Assembly (NCBI GenBank): GCA_947367855.1 | Contig: CANBFE010000014.1 | Coordinates: 1-64,000, forward strand | Length of the DNA stretch: 64,000 nt | Direction: 5' to 3' | Source: an uncultured Lachnospiraceae bacterium | GTDB lineage: Bacteria; Bacillota; Clostridia; Lachnospirales; Lachnospiraceae | Shown: in pieces, positions 8,341-17,253 of the stretch | How positions within the stretch are numbered: position 1 is the stretch's first letter | How the letters are laid out: every line of letters begins with the position of its first letter | Translations under genes and position numbers: made by a program | Notes under the pieces: model-generated | Database searches by the model: none | Seen by the model: only the letters and a program-made list of their open reading frames with translations | What the model was told of the DNA's origin: nothing

Positions 8341-9822
8341 CTAAGAATCTTCCCTTTCTTCCAAATCAATCAGGCTCTGGCGGCCCTTATCATCCCGCTC
8401 CAGCTTAAACAGTTTTCCCGTATAGGCATTTACCGCAAAGTTGTTTCCCGTTCTGGTGAGCTTGCCGTCCTCGGTCCTGTAGCTCTCCACAATGACATAG
8501 AAATCATCCACCTTCCTGATATTTGTCACATAGAGATATGTATACTGGTAGGTGTCCCCGGTAGAATCAAAATGTCCTGACTCATCGTTGATCTTTCCCG
8601 TTGAAAGCGAATATTGTATTACAGTCTGCACAGCTTCCTCAGGCGTGAAATCCGTATTCATAACAAGCCTGTAGGATCTTTCCGCTACGGTCCCGGTCAC
8701 CCCGTCCACGATTTTTGCAAACTTAAAATGAGACTTTCCAAGCGGCATGGGAATGGGCCCTGTATAAGCAGTGGAGGCATAGGTAGGATCCGTACCGTCC
8801 GTAGTATAATACACTTCCTCCGTGTCGCCTGTGATCTCTATGTTCATTGGAAAACTATAATCTCCGCTGATGGCATTGACCTCTGGCGGGAGTATTTCCT
8901 TATTCTCGATATGGTACTCCTTGGTCACCACCTCACTGGGAATGCCTTTCTCATTTACAAAATAAGCCTTTACAACATAATCTCCGTTTTCAAGTATAAT
9001 GGGAGCCGTATACTGGCTGCTCTGCTCCGTAGGCGTGGTTTCATCCAGGGTATAATAAATCCTGCCTGCACCCGCAGCCGTCAGTTTCAGCGGCTGGATA
9101 CTGGTATAATATCCCTCATTGATGCTGAATTCCGGCGCCCTTGCAATATACGTCTGATAAGTGGAAATCAGCTCATCATTATTGCTTGCCAGGAGGATAT
9201 CATTGATGGTCTGATAATCCTCCCTGTCCCTGTATATGGCGATCAGTTTTGCATAAGCGCCGTTCAGCTGTTCAGCCGTGGCATTACTGCTTCTCACAAT
9301 CTCCCGCAGAAGATATTCATACTCTACTTTATTATTTTTCAGAAAATAGACATCCGCCAGGCTGAAAACCAACTCAATATTATCACTGTCCAGTTCCAGG
9401 GCCCGGTTGTAACAGGTGATCGCTTCGTCATATCTTCCCTGCGTCACATACTGCTCCGCCCTGTCAACCTGATACTCCTCCGAATAATATCCCTTTATAT
9501 ACCATGCGGCAGCGCCTGCAGCAGCGGCGCAGAGAAACAGAAATACCAACAGCACTTTGGGCCAGACCCTTTTCCTATGTATTGGTTCCGGTTCCTGGTA
9601 ATCCTCCTCTTCCAGGTATTCCTCCGGTTCCTGCCATTCCTCTCCGCCCCCGGTGCTCTCATGCAGTTCTTCCAGAACACCGCTTATGGTCTGCTCCATG
9701 GTCTGTTCTATATTCAGTTCCAGTTCAGGCTCGAAATCAGGCACTATATGAATGTCCTCACCGCAATGTTCACAGTACAGAACTCCTTCTGGCATTTCAT
9801 TTCCACAATTAGGACATTTCAT
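8341..9822 (-). CDS. Zinc-ribbon/TPR membrane protein with chitobiase C-terminal domains
   Basis: A 493-residue protein of composite build. Residues 1-22 are a zinc ribbon (CPNCGNEMPEGVLYCEHCG). An acidic linker runs to about 80, then one membrane helix (about 87-107, VLLVFLFLCAAAAGAAAWYI). A TPR stretch follows (about 115-160, YVTQGRYDEAITCYNRALEL). Two beta-domains resembling the chitobiase/beta-hexosaminidase C-terminal module come next; their repeated motif is IYYTLDETTPTEQSSQYTAPI and VYYTTDGTDPTYASTAYTGPI. The C-terminal about 100 residues are another extracytoplasmic domain. No catalytic glycosidase domain is present. Ribbon inside and beta-domains outside suggest a cytoplasm-to-wall sensor or scaffold, which is inference. 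It sits between fhs and nfnA, with 18 and 23 base gaps. Confidence 0.75.
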   Translation of the reverse strand: MKCPNCGNEMPEGVLYCEHCGEDIHIVPDFEPELELNIEQTMEQTISGVLEELHESTGGGEEWQEPEEYLEEEDYQEPEPIHRKRVWPKVLLVFLFLCAAAAGAAAWYIKGYYSEEYQVDRAEQYVTQGRYDEAITCYNRALELDSDNIELVFSLADVYFLKNNKVEYEYLLREIVRSSNATAEQLNGAYAKLIAIYRDREDYQTINDILLASNNDELISTYQTYIARAPEFSINEGYYTSIQPLKLTAAGAGRIYYTLDETTPTEQSSQYTAPIILENGDYVVKAYFVNEKGIPSEVVTKEYHIENKEILPPEVNAISGDYSFPMNIEITGDTEEVYYTTDGTDPTYASTAYTGPIPMPLGKSHFKFAKIVDGVTGTVAERSYRLVMNTDFTPEEAVQTVIQYSLSTGKINDESGHFDSTGDTYQYTYLYVTNIRKVDDFYVIVESYRTEDGKLTRTGNNFAVNAYTGKLFKLERDDKGRQSLIDLEEREDS

Positions 9823-9840
9823 TTCCGTATTCCCTCAAAC

Positions 9841-11511
9841 TTAAAATAAACCGGTAATTACACCTTTTTCATTAACATCAATCCCGTATGCCGAAGGCTT
9901 CTTGGACAATCCCGGCATTGTCACCACATCTCCGGTCAATGCCACCACAAACCCGGCGCCTGCAGATACATACGCTTCCCGCACTGTAAGCTCAAAATCT
10001 CTGGGCCTTCCCAGACGCTTGGGGTCATCCGACAGGGAATACTGATTTTTTGCCATGCACACCGGCAGCTCTCCGAATCCGAGTTCCGTCAGTTTCTTCA
10101 GCTGCTTTTTCGCTGCGGCGGAAAAAGTCACCCTGCCTGCGCCGTATATTTCCGCTGCCACAGTCCGGATCTTATCCTCCAATGACAGTTCATTCTCATA
10201 CAATACCCGAAAATCGCTCTTCTTTGTCTCCAGGGTCTGAAGCAGCTTTTGGGCCAGTTCCACACCGCCCTCTCCGCCTTTCTCCCACACCTGGGAAAGG
10301 GCAAACTCACACTGTCTGCTCTCGCAGAAATCCTTTACAAAACGTACCTCTTCCTCCGTATCACTTACAAAGGAATTCAGCGTAACTACCACCGGCACAC
10401 CGTACTTCTGCAGATTTTCAATATGCTTTTCCAGATTTACTATCCCCTTTTCCAGAGCCTCCAGATTCTCGCCGTTCAGGTCGGCCTTGGCCACACCTCC
10501 ATTATACTTCAAAGCGCGGATTGTTGCAACCAGTACCACCGCATCCGGTTTCAGACCCGATACCCTGCACTTGATGTCAAAGAATTTCTCCGCTCCCAGA
10601 TCAGCGCCGAATCCCGCCTCCGTGATGCAGTAATCCGCCAGTTTCAGAGCCGTCCTTGTAGCCCTGACGGAATTGCATCCGTGGGCAATGTTTGCAAAAG
10701 GGCCTCCATGAACCAGAACCGGCGTATGCTCCAGGGTCTGGATCAGATTCGGCTTCATGGCATCCTTCAGCAGGGCTGCCATGGACCCCACTGCCTGAAG
10801 ATCTCCCGCCGTCACCGGCTCTCCCCCATAATTATACGCCACTATAATTTTGGAAAGGCGTTTTTTCAAATCATTCATGTCCTCTGCCAGACAGAGAACA
10901 GCCATAATCTCACTGGCCACTGTGATGACAAAATGATCCTCCCTGACAAAACCATCCATTTTGCTGCCAAGGCCCACTACAATATTCCGGAGCGCCCTGT
11001 CGTTCATATCCAGACAGCGCTTCCAGATAATCTGCCTTGTATCGATCTGAAGTTCGTTTCCCTGTTGAATATGATTGTCCAACAGGGCTGCCAGCAGATT
11101 GTTTGCAGAAGTAATGGCATGAAAATCCCCTGTAAAATGAAGGTTTAATTCCTCCATGGGAACCACCTGGGCATAACCGCCTCCTGCCGCTCCTCCCTTG
11201 ATGCCGAAACAGGGACCCAGGGAAGGCTCCCGCAGCGCAACCACCGCCTTTTTCCCCATCCGACCAAATGCCTGCCCCAGTCCGACACTGGTAGTCGTCT
11301 TGCCTTCTCCTGCCGGAGTAGGATTGATGGCTGTAACCAGAATCAGTTTTCCCTCCGGCTGTCCTTCCAGACTTTCCAGGTATTCATCGGAGATTTTGGC
11401 CTTGTATCTGCCGTAAAGCTCCAATGCATCCTCCGGAATGCCAATCCTTTCCGCCACCCTGGCGATGGGCTCCATCACGGCCTCCTGTGCGATCACTAAA
11501 TCTGTCTTCAT
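9841..11511 (-). CDS. fhs: Formate-tetrahydrofolate ligase
   Basis: A 556-residue enzyme of typical length. It makes 10-formyl-THF from formate, THF and ATP. Signatures are TPAGEGKTTTSVGLGQ (P-loop, about 66-82), the FTGDFHAITSANNLLAA segment, and the VVATIRALKYNGG and GPFANIAHGCNSV regions near the formyl-phosphate site. The ATG at 11511 has GGAGGAG just upstream; a 12-codon longer frame lacks support. Fhs is the formate-fixing step of the acetyl-CoA pathway and in many gut Firmicutes also serves purine and methionine synthesis. No other Wood-Ljungdahl genes are in the window, so acetogenesis cannot be claimed. Confidence 0.97.
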   Translation of the reverse strand: MKTDLVIAQEAVMEPIARVAERIGIPEDALELYGRYKAKISDEYLESLEGQPEGKLILVTAINPTPAGEGKTTTSVGLGQAFGRMGKKAVVALREPSLGPCFGIKGGAAGGGYAQVVPMEELNLHFTGDFHAITSANNLLAALLDNHIQQGNELQIDTRQIIWKRCLDMNDRALRNIVVGLGSKMDGFVREDHFVITVASEIMAVLCLAEDMNDLKKRLSKIIVAYNYGGEPVTAGDLQAVGSMAALLKDAMKPNLIQTLEHTPVLVHGGPFANIAHGCNSVRATRTALKLADYCITEAGFGADLGAEKFFDIKCRVSGLKPDAVVLVATIRALKYNGGVAKADLNGENLEALEKGIVNLEKHIENLQKYGVPVVVTLNSFVSDTEEEVRFVKDFCESRQCEFALSQVWEKGGEGGVELAQKLLQTLETKKSDFRVLYENELSLEDKIRTVAAEIYGAGRVTFSAAAKKQLKKLTELGFGELPVCMAKNQYSLSDDPKRLGRPRDFELTVREAYVSAGAGFVVALTGDVVTMPGLSKKPSAYGIDVNEKGVITGLF

Positions 11512-11574
11512 GGACTCCTCCTTTTCCACTGTGGTTCCCTTTATCATATCTTACTTTTACTACCTGAGTACCGT

Positions 11575-14500
11575 TTATGCAACTTCCTCCAGAAGCTGCT
11601 CAAACTGCTCGGGGCTCATAAGGATTTTCCGGGGTTTCGTTCCTTCCTCCTCCCCTACCACGCCGTACTGGCACAGCTGATCCATAATCCTGGCCGCCCT
11701 GTTAAAACCGATCTGAAGTGCGCGCTGCAGCATGCCTATGGAAGCCTTATCCTTGTCTATGATCAGTCTTCCAGCCCTCTCAAAGAGTTCATCCACATCG
11801 CTTCCGCCGGAAGCTCTGCTGCCACCTGAGCTGCTTCCCATATTTGTAATCTCTGCCTCTATATCCTCAGCATATACATTTCCCAGGGTCTGGTTCTTCA
11901 GAAAATCAACCACATCCGAGACCTCCTGATCCGACACGAAAGCGCCCTGCACCCTGGCAGGCTTGGGATATCCCTGGGGATAAAACAGCATATCCCCCTT
12001 TCCCAGAAGCTTTTCCGCACCCACCATATCAAGGATTGTCCTGGAGTCCACGCCGCTGGACACGGAAAAAGCCACACGGCTTGGCATGTTTGCCTTGATC
12101 AGGCCCGTGATGACATCCACACTGGGCCGCTGGGTGGCAATAATCAGGTGAATGCCGCAGGCGCGGGCCAACTGTGCCAGACGGCAGATGGATTCCTCCA
12201 CCTCTCCAGGGCACACCATCATCAGATCCGCAAGCTCGTCCACAATAATCACAATCTGGGGAAGCTTTTTCGGTGCATTGGCATCTCCCTTTTCACGCTG
12301 GGCTTCCACCTTCTTATTATAACCCTTCAAATCCCTCACATTGTATTCCGCAAATTTCCGGTATCTGTCCTCCATCTCGGACACACCCCAGTGAAGCGCT
12401 GCGGAAGCCTTTTTCGGATCCGTCACCACAGGAATCAGCAGATGGGGAATTCCGTTGTAAATACTGAGCTCCACCACCTTTGGATCCACCATGATCAGCT
12501 TCACGTCGTCAGGATGCGCCTTATACAAAATACTCATGATCAAAGTGTTGATACACACTGATTTTCCGGAACCGGTTGCTCCGGCAATGAGCATATGGGG
12601 CATTTTTGCAATATCGGAGACAACCACCTTGCCCGCGATATCCTTTCCTACCGCAAAGGTAATACTGGAGGGAAAATCCTGAAATTCCCTGGTTTCAAAC
12701 AGATCACGCAGCGCAACGGGCATGGTCTCCTTATTGGGTACTTCAATGCCGATGGCTGCCTTTCCCGGAATCGGCGCCTCAATCCGGATGTCCATGGCAG
12801 CCAGATTAAGTTTGATATCGTCCGCAAGACCTACAATCTTGGAAACCTTTACTCCCTGTTCCGGCTGCAGTTCATACCGGGTTACACTGGGGCCCTGGCT
12901 GATATCCGTAATGGTTACCTTTACGCCGAAAGTACCCAGGGTCTGCTGCAGATGTATTGCAGTCTCCCGCAGCTCCCGCTCGGATTCTCCGGTAACCGCC
13001 ACCCCTTTCTGCAGAAGGGATATGGGAGGAAACATGTACTTTTTGGGTACCTCAGTCTCCCGCTGCACCTTCTGGGGCAAAGAAGCCCCGGGTCTTGTAT
13101 CCCCGGAGGAAAATGCTCCCCTGGCTTCCCGGGCATGCTCTCCCGCTTCCGGGAATTCCTCACGCTGCGCTGCGCTTCCCCCTGCCTCTGACACCTCACG
13201 CTGTATCCTCTCTTCCGCATCTTCCCGGAATTCCCGGACATGCTCTCCCACGGATTCCCGGATATCCTCACGCTGCGCTGCGCTTCCCCCTGCCTCTGAC
13301 ACTTCCTCACGCTGCGTCCGCTCTTCTGCATCTTCCCGGAATTCCCGGACATGCTCTCCCACGGATTCCCGGATATCCTCACGCTGCGCTAAGCCTGCTT
13401 CTGATCCTTCCTCCGTACCCGCATCGGTAAATTCTGCGCCATGGCCTTCCTCCGGATTCACCGCGCCGCCCTCTGCTCCCAGGAAATCCTGTCTCTGTAC
13501 CCGTTCTACTGTCGTACCCCGGAAATCCTCCCGCAGTACCCGTCCAAATCCGGGTCCGCTGTCCTGCGTTCCCGTTCTGCCATCCTCCGAACGCTCTGCT
13601 TCTTCCGCGCGTCCCCGTGCTCCCACAGGCTCCGGCCCTGCAAAGGCCTCCCTGTCATACAGGCATTCCGCGCCAGGAACAGCTTCCACCGGATTTACTT
13701 TCTCTTCCTCTTTATGTATCCGTATAACGGGCTCAGCCTCCCGAACCGGTTTTGCCCCGCTGACGGAAACTCCTGCCGCTCCGTCCTCTGCCGCAGCCTG
13801 CTCTTCTATTCCCAGTTCCTCCGCTGACAGAATGATTTCATGCATGTCGTCCCTGTGCCTTCCGGCGTCTTCAGACTTGAAAAACCTGGCATCCAGGGTA
13901 ATACTTGCTTTTTTCCTGTCTGTCCGCAGTATCTTTTCGTTTTCCTTTTCCTCGGCCCGGAGCCTGCGCTCCTCCGCCTTTCGGGCCCGCTGCTCTTGCT
14001 GATTCCTGCGTCTGTTTTCCGCTTCCTCCTGGGAAGAGCGGCTCTTCCGCCCATGCCCCCGGACAAAATTTTCCTCCGGTTCCTCCTCTTCCAACTCTTC
14101 CTCCTGCTCCATACGGCGCCTCTCGGCCATTTCCCTGCGCCTGGCGGCCTCCTCCCTTGAAATCTCACGCATCCGCCTTCCGCCCTGTTTTACACTGCTG
14201 AGCAGGGACTTCTCCGTGAGCAGAATCAGGCTTACCACCGCGAAAAGCAGCACTACCAGAACCGTGCCGATGGTCTCCAGGTATCCCTGCAGAAAGAAGC
14301 TGATGCTTCCTCCCACCACGCCGCCGCCATATTTTGCCACCCTGCAGTTTTCGTACAGCAGGCCCGCATCATATGCCTCCATCCCTGCCGCTCCCTTTGC
14401 GATCAGATCACACACAATTCCGAATACCACAAACAGAACTGTTCCGGCAATCAGTTTTCTCACCGCACTCGGATTCCCTTCATTGGCAAACCAGAAGGCA

Positions 14501-14787
14501 GCCGCCAGAAAAAGCAGCACCGGCAGCACATAGGCAGACAACCCAAAAAGCCCGAAAAGGACGCCGCTGACGGCATCCCCCACGGGACCTATGATACCAA
14601 AATTACAGCAAAATAGAAAAACCATAGCAGCAAAGAGCATAATCAGCCCTATCTCATGGTACAATGCCCTGTTCTGCGCCGCCCGTGCTTCTTCCTCTTT
14701 CTTCTTCCGGGCGGATGTTTTCTTCCCGGTACTCTTAGTCGTTTTTCTGTTCGAAGATGATGTTTTCCTTCCGTTGGAAGCAGCCAT
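11575..14787 (-). CDS. ftsK: FtsK/SpoIIIE-family DNA translocase
   Basis: A 1,070-residue translocase of the SpoIIIE class. Four to five membrane helices (about 45-190) are followed by a very long charged linker (about 200-590), the alpha/beta motor and a C-terminal gamma winged-helix. The motor has Walker A GATGSGKSVCINT near residue 735 and Walker B IVIIVDELADLMM near 850. The gamma domain (DVDELFERAGRLIIDKDKAS and on) recognises orienting sequences. It pumps chromosomal DNA across the septum at division or sporulation. The ATG at 14787 is chosen because AGAGAGG lies nine bases upstream; the frame also has a TTG at 14796. The linker contains near-identical 36-37 residue repeats. A ClpP-like tepA gene precedes it, the same order as ymfB/tepA and spoIIIE in Bacillus subtilis. 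Confidence 0.95.
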   Translation of the reverse strand: MAASNGRKTSSSNRKTTKSTGKKTSARKKKEEEARAAQNRALYHEIGLIMLFAAMVFLFCCNFGIIGPVGDAVSGVLFGLFGLSAYVLPVLLFLAAAFWFANEGNPSAVRKLIAGTVLFVVFGIVCDLIAKGAAGMEAYDAGLLYENCRVAKYGGGVVGGSISFFLQGYLETIGTVLVVLLFAVVSLILLTEKSLLSSVKQGGRRMREISREEAARRREMAERRRMEQEEELEEEEPEENFVRGHGRKSRSSQEEAENRRRNQQEQRARKAEERRLRAEEKENEKILRTDRKKASITLDARFFKSEDAGRHRDDMHEIILSAEELGIEEQAAAEDGAAGVSVSGAKPVREAEPVIRIHKEEEKVNPVEAVPGAECLYDREAFAGPEPVGARGRAEEAERSEDGRTGTQDSGPGFGRVLREDFRGTTVERVQRQDFLGAEGGAVNPEEGHGAEFTDAGTEEGSEAGLAQREDIRESVGEHVREFREDAEERTQREEVSEAGGSAAQREDIRESVGEHVREFREDAEERIQREVSEAGGSAAQREEFPEAGEHAREARGAFSSGDTRPGASLPQKVQRETEVPKKYMFPPISLLQKGVAVTGESERELRETAIHLQQTLGTFGVKVTITDISQGPSVTRYELQPEQGVKVSKIVGLADDIKLNLAAMDIRIEAPIPGKAAIGIEVPNKETMPVALRDLFETREFQDFPSSITFAVGKDIAGKVVVSDIAKMPHMLIAGATGSGKSVCINTLIMSILYKAHPDDVKLIMVDPKVVELSIYNGIPHLLIPVVTDPKKASAALHWGVSEMEDRYRKFAEYNVRDLKGYNKKVEAQREKGDANAPKKLPQIVIIVDELADLMMVCPGEVEESICRLAQLARACGIHLIIATQRPSVDVITGLIKANMPSRVAFSVSSGVDSRTILDMVGAEKLLGKGDMLFYPQGYPKPARVQGAFVSDQEVSDVVDFLKNQTLGNVYAEDIEAEITNMGSSSGGSRASGGSDVDELFERAGRLIIDKDKASIGMLQRALQIGFNRAARIMDQLCQYGVVGEEEGTKPRKILMSPEQFEQLLEEVA
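13161..13391. repeat. 111-bp tandem repeat inside ftsK linker
   Basis: Two near-identical units with a 111-base period (identical blocks starting at 13221 and 13332). They encode 37- and 36-residue repeats containing REDIRESVGEHVREFREDAE. A third, decayed unit follows toward the motor domain (REEFPEAGEHAREARG). The second unit has lost one codon. The repeat is in frame and lengthens the cytoplasmic linker. Confidence 0.9.
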
Positions 14788-14841
14788 CCGGATCAACCTC
14801 TCTTATGGCAAATTTATAGTTCTTTCCTGGGCGTGTCCGGA

Positions 14842-14874
14842 GATTATTCCTGCCAGCTGCCGGAAAATAATCTT
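14842..14874. other. Stem-loop in the ftsK 5' leader
   Basis: Arms AGATTATT (14842-14849) and AATAATCT (14867-14874) enclose an inner partly paired CTGCCAGCTGCCGG. It lies between the ftsK promoter and its start. With no T-run it is not a standard terminator and may be a leader structure or protein-binding site. Confidence 0.45.
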
Positions 14875-14897
14875 CAAACACGCTCTGCGATTTCACA

Positions 14898-14926
14898 ATT
14901 ATATCATCTTTACAGAAAATTGTCAC
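14898..14926 (-). promoter_or_regulatory. SigA promoter of ftsK
   Basis: On the minus strand: GTGACA (14921-14926), a 17-base spacer and a perfect TATAAT (14898-14903). It lies between the tepA stop and ftsK, so ftsK and the genes after it can be transcribed separately from tepA. Confidence 0.75.
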
Positions 14927-14934
14927 CTAATATT

Positions 14935-15654
14935 TTACGGCCCGTCCGCTCCCATGCCCTCTTCCTTCTCCTGGATCATGGAATGCAGCTTCGCAATGGC
15001 CTTGTCAATGCCTCCCACTTCATCTATAATTCCCCGTCTTACCGCTTCCTCGCCCACCAGTATTGTTCCCACATCCTTTGTCAGAACACCTGTCTCCGTC
15101 ATCAGTTCCTCCAGGGTATTCTTGTCAATACTGCAGTGGCTGCACACAAATCCGGTTATCCTGTCCTGGATCTGCTTAAAATAGTCAAATGTCTGGGATA
15201 CACCTATGACCATCCCGCTCATGCGAACCGGGTGAATCACCATGGTGCCTGTGGGGACTATATAGGAATAGTCTGTACTCACGGCAATGGGCACACCGAT
15301 GGAATGACTTCCTCCGAGCACCAGGGAAACCGTAGGCTTACTCAGGGATGCAATCATCTCCGCGATAGCAAGTCCTGCCTCCACATCCCCTCCCATGGTA
15401 TTCAGCAGCACAAGGACACCCTGTATATCCCTGCTGTCCTCAATTGCGGCAAGACTGGGCAGGATATGTTCATACTTTGTGGTCTTGGAATTGTTTGACA
15501 GGTTCTCATGCCCCTCTATTTCCCCTATGATGGAAATCAAATGAATGTTTTCAAGCCTGCCGTTCTCATCCAGGGTCACCTGCCCGGTTTCTTCGATTCT
15601 TTTGTCCTGATGTTCTTCCTTTTCCGCCCTTTTATCCTCTTTCCGATCAGCCAT
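14935..15654 (-). CDS. tepA: ClpP-like serine protease (translocation-enhancing protein TepA)
   Basis: A 239-residue ClpP/crotonase-fold protein. The catalytic triad can be placed at Ser118 (GGSHSIG), His141 (TMVIHPV) and Asp194 (TKDVGTI). An N-terminal extension of about 30 charged residues precedes the fold, as in B. subtilis TepA/YmfB and unlike housekeeping ClpP, whose motifs are GxxASM and MIHQP. TepA has been linked to protein export and spore formation and may cleave signal peptides. The ATG at 15654 has AAAGGAGA upstream. Its position directly before ftsK/spoIIIE is conserved in Firmicutes and supports the assignment. Confidence 0.85.
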   Translation of the reverse strand: MADRKEDKRAEKEEHQDKRIEETGQVTLDENGRLENIHLISIIGEIEGHENLSNNSKTTKYEHILPSLAAIEDSRDIQGVLVLLNTMGGDVEAGLAIAEMIASLSKPTVSLVLGGSHSIGVPIAVSTDYSYIVPTGTMVIHPVRMSGMVIGVSQTFDYFKQIQDRITGFVCSHCSIDKNTLEELMTETGVLTKDVGTILVGEEAVRRGIIDEVGGIDKAIAKLHSMIQEKEEGMGADGP

Positions 15655-15764
15655 ATTTCTCTCCTTTTGATTAACCGTTGTCAAAAAAATCAGGAAACGC
15701 CCTGCTCCTGCGCTCCCTGATAATTATTCCCTCTTTTGGTCTCTTTATGTAAGAAAAATACGGT

Positions 15765-17234
15765 TCAAATGTCAAAATCGTCATCCTGGCAGACCGGATG
15801 GTCAAAATCATCATTTTCCGGAACCGCCTGAAGCAGGTAATCCATCTCCCTCTTTACATGTTTTCTGGGAAGAGGCAGGGGATTCTCCAGGTATTTTATC
15901 TGTTTATCCCCTGAGGATTCCCTTTGACTTGACTCCCCGCCTTCCTCCGGATTCTCTGTCTCCGGGCAGTTTTCCTCCTGCCGCTCTTCCTTTACAGTTT
16001 CCCGTGCCTCCTGTCCGGCTTCCGCCCGCCTTCCTGCAAACATGGAGGAGACCCCCAGTCCTGCCAGAACGGCACAGTACAGGTACAGATAATAGAATCC
16101 GGGCATTTCCTCCGCGGGTATCCCGGCGCAGGCAGCCGCAATCACAAGGCAGACTGCTGCCGTATAATAAGAAATCCTCTCCTCCTGCCTGTCACACCAG
16201 AAGCTGAAGATTCCCAATGCCAGCATGACCGCCAGAATAAGACTCTCCAAAAGGCTGCTCTGTCCCGCCACTGCAAAGGGCAGGGTAAATTTCCCCGGCT
16301 CATACAGCAGAACCCAGGCCCGGACAACCCCCTGCAGGGTCTTTCCGCTCACCAGGGCGTCCACGGAGACACAGGCCATCAGCCCCAGCAGGGCCCCTGC
16401 CAGGCACAGGCCCAGCGCCGCTGCCCTTCTGCCCCGTCCCGTCTCCGTATCCCTCCTGCCGAAAACCGTCCAACAGGCCAGGAGCAGAACCAGAACCCCC
16501 GCCACATCCACATAGATGCAGAAAGCGGACAGAATCCCGGTAAACAGAAATGCCACCGGATTGAGCTTTCCCCTGCTGATTCGTACCGTACATGCAAAGG
16601 CAGCCGCAAAAATACAGAAATACAGGATCTCAGGGGACAATACCATACAGCTTCCCCTCATAAAAGGGCCCAGCATGCCGAAACCGAAAACCGTCAGCGC
16701 CGCCACCCCGCCATACAGTCTCCTGAGCACAAAAAACAGCCCCAGAAACGCCGCTGTCTGCAGCACAATCTGAAGCCATATGCCTGCCATATACTGATTT
16801 CCCACCATGGTAAACAAAAGATGAAGCAGCTGCACATAAAAATGAACCGCACCGTGCACGATCTGCGGCATTTTTCTCCCGGCCACCACTTCCGCCATGT
16901 CATAATACACGGAAGAAGGCTGCACGTCTCCGATCTGCCGGGCTCTTAACAGCACGCCTGCCGCCAGAAAAGCAAGAACCGCCGCTGCCTCCAACACAAA
17001 AAACAGTCCCGCCCCTTTCTCCTTCCAGGCCAACAGACGGGGGCTGATTCTGCGGACACCGAATACGGCTGCACCAGACACGGCTGCAGACGCTGCCGAT
17101 GCCACATAACCCAGGCCCGCCGACAGCCCGGCTTCCCTGCAGAGCGTTCCCACAGCCCCGATGAGCAGCACCCCTGTCATGAGGGTATACAGAAACCAAG
17201 TCAGATAACCAAGTACATTCTTTTTCCAGCTCAT
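15765..17234 (-). CDS. Polytopic membrane protein, GT-C/PMT-like
   Basis: A 489-residue protein with about ten to eleven hydrophobic segments through residue 400, then a Glu-rich cytoplasmic tail. An extracytoplasmic loop after the third helix (QIGDVQPSSVYYDMAEVV, then HGAVHFYVQLLHLLFTMVGN) resembles the first loop of family-39 type GT-C glycosyltransferases, but the expected acidic catalytic pair is not clear. The tail has a distinct motif (KYLENPLPLPRKHVKREMDY) and an acidic end (DDFDHPVCQDDDFDI). It ends 19 bases after the start region of the GT2 gene upstream, so the two are cotranscribed. A lipid-linked sugar acceptor system is plausible but unproven. Confidence 0.6.
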   Translation of the reverse strand: MSWKKNVLGYLTWFLYTLMTGVLLIGAVGTLCREAGLSAGLGYVASAASAAVSGAAVFGVRRISPRLLAWKEKGAGLFFVLEAAAVLAFLAAGVLLRARQIGDVQPSSVYYDMAEVVAGRKMPQIVHGAVHFYVQLLHLLFTMVGNQYMAGIWLQIVLQTAAFLGLFFVLRRLYGGVAALTVFGFGMLGPFMRGSCMVLSPEILYFCIFAAAFACTVRISRGKLNPVAFLFTGILSAFCIYVDVAGVLVLLLACWTVFGRRDTETGRGRRAAALGLCLAGALLGLMACVSVDALVSGKTLQGVVRAWVLLYEPGKFTLPFAVAGQSSLLESLILAVMLALGIFSFWCDRQEERISYYTAAVCLVIAAACAGIPAEEMPGFYYLYLYCAVLAGLGVSSMFAGRRAEAGQEARETVKEERQEENCPETENPEEGGESSQRESSGDKQIKYLENPLPLPRKHVKREMDYLLQAVPENDDFDHPVCQDDDFDI

Positions 17235-17253
17235 CTTCAGCCTTTCCGGTTCT

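Noticed and set aside
12722..14002. Ser/Arg/Pro-rich 426-codon frame opposite ftsK
   Set aside because: Produced by the repetitive, GC-rich linker of ftsK read backwards.
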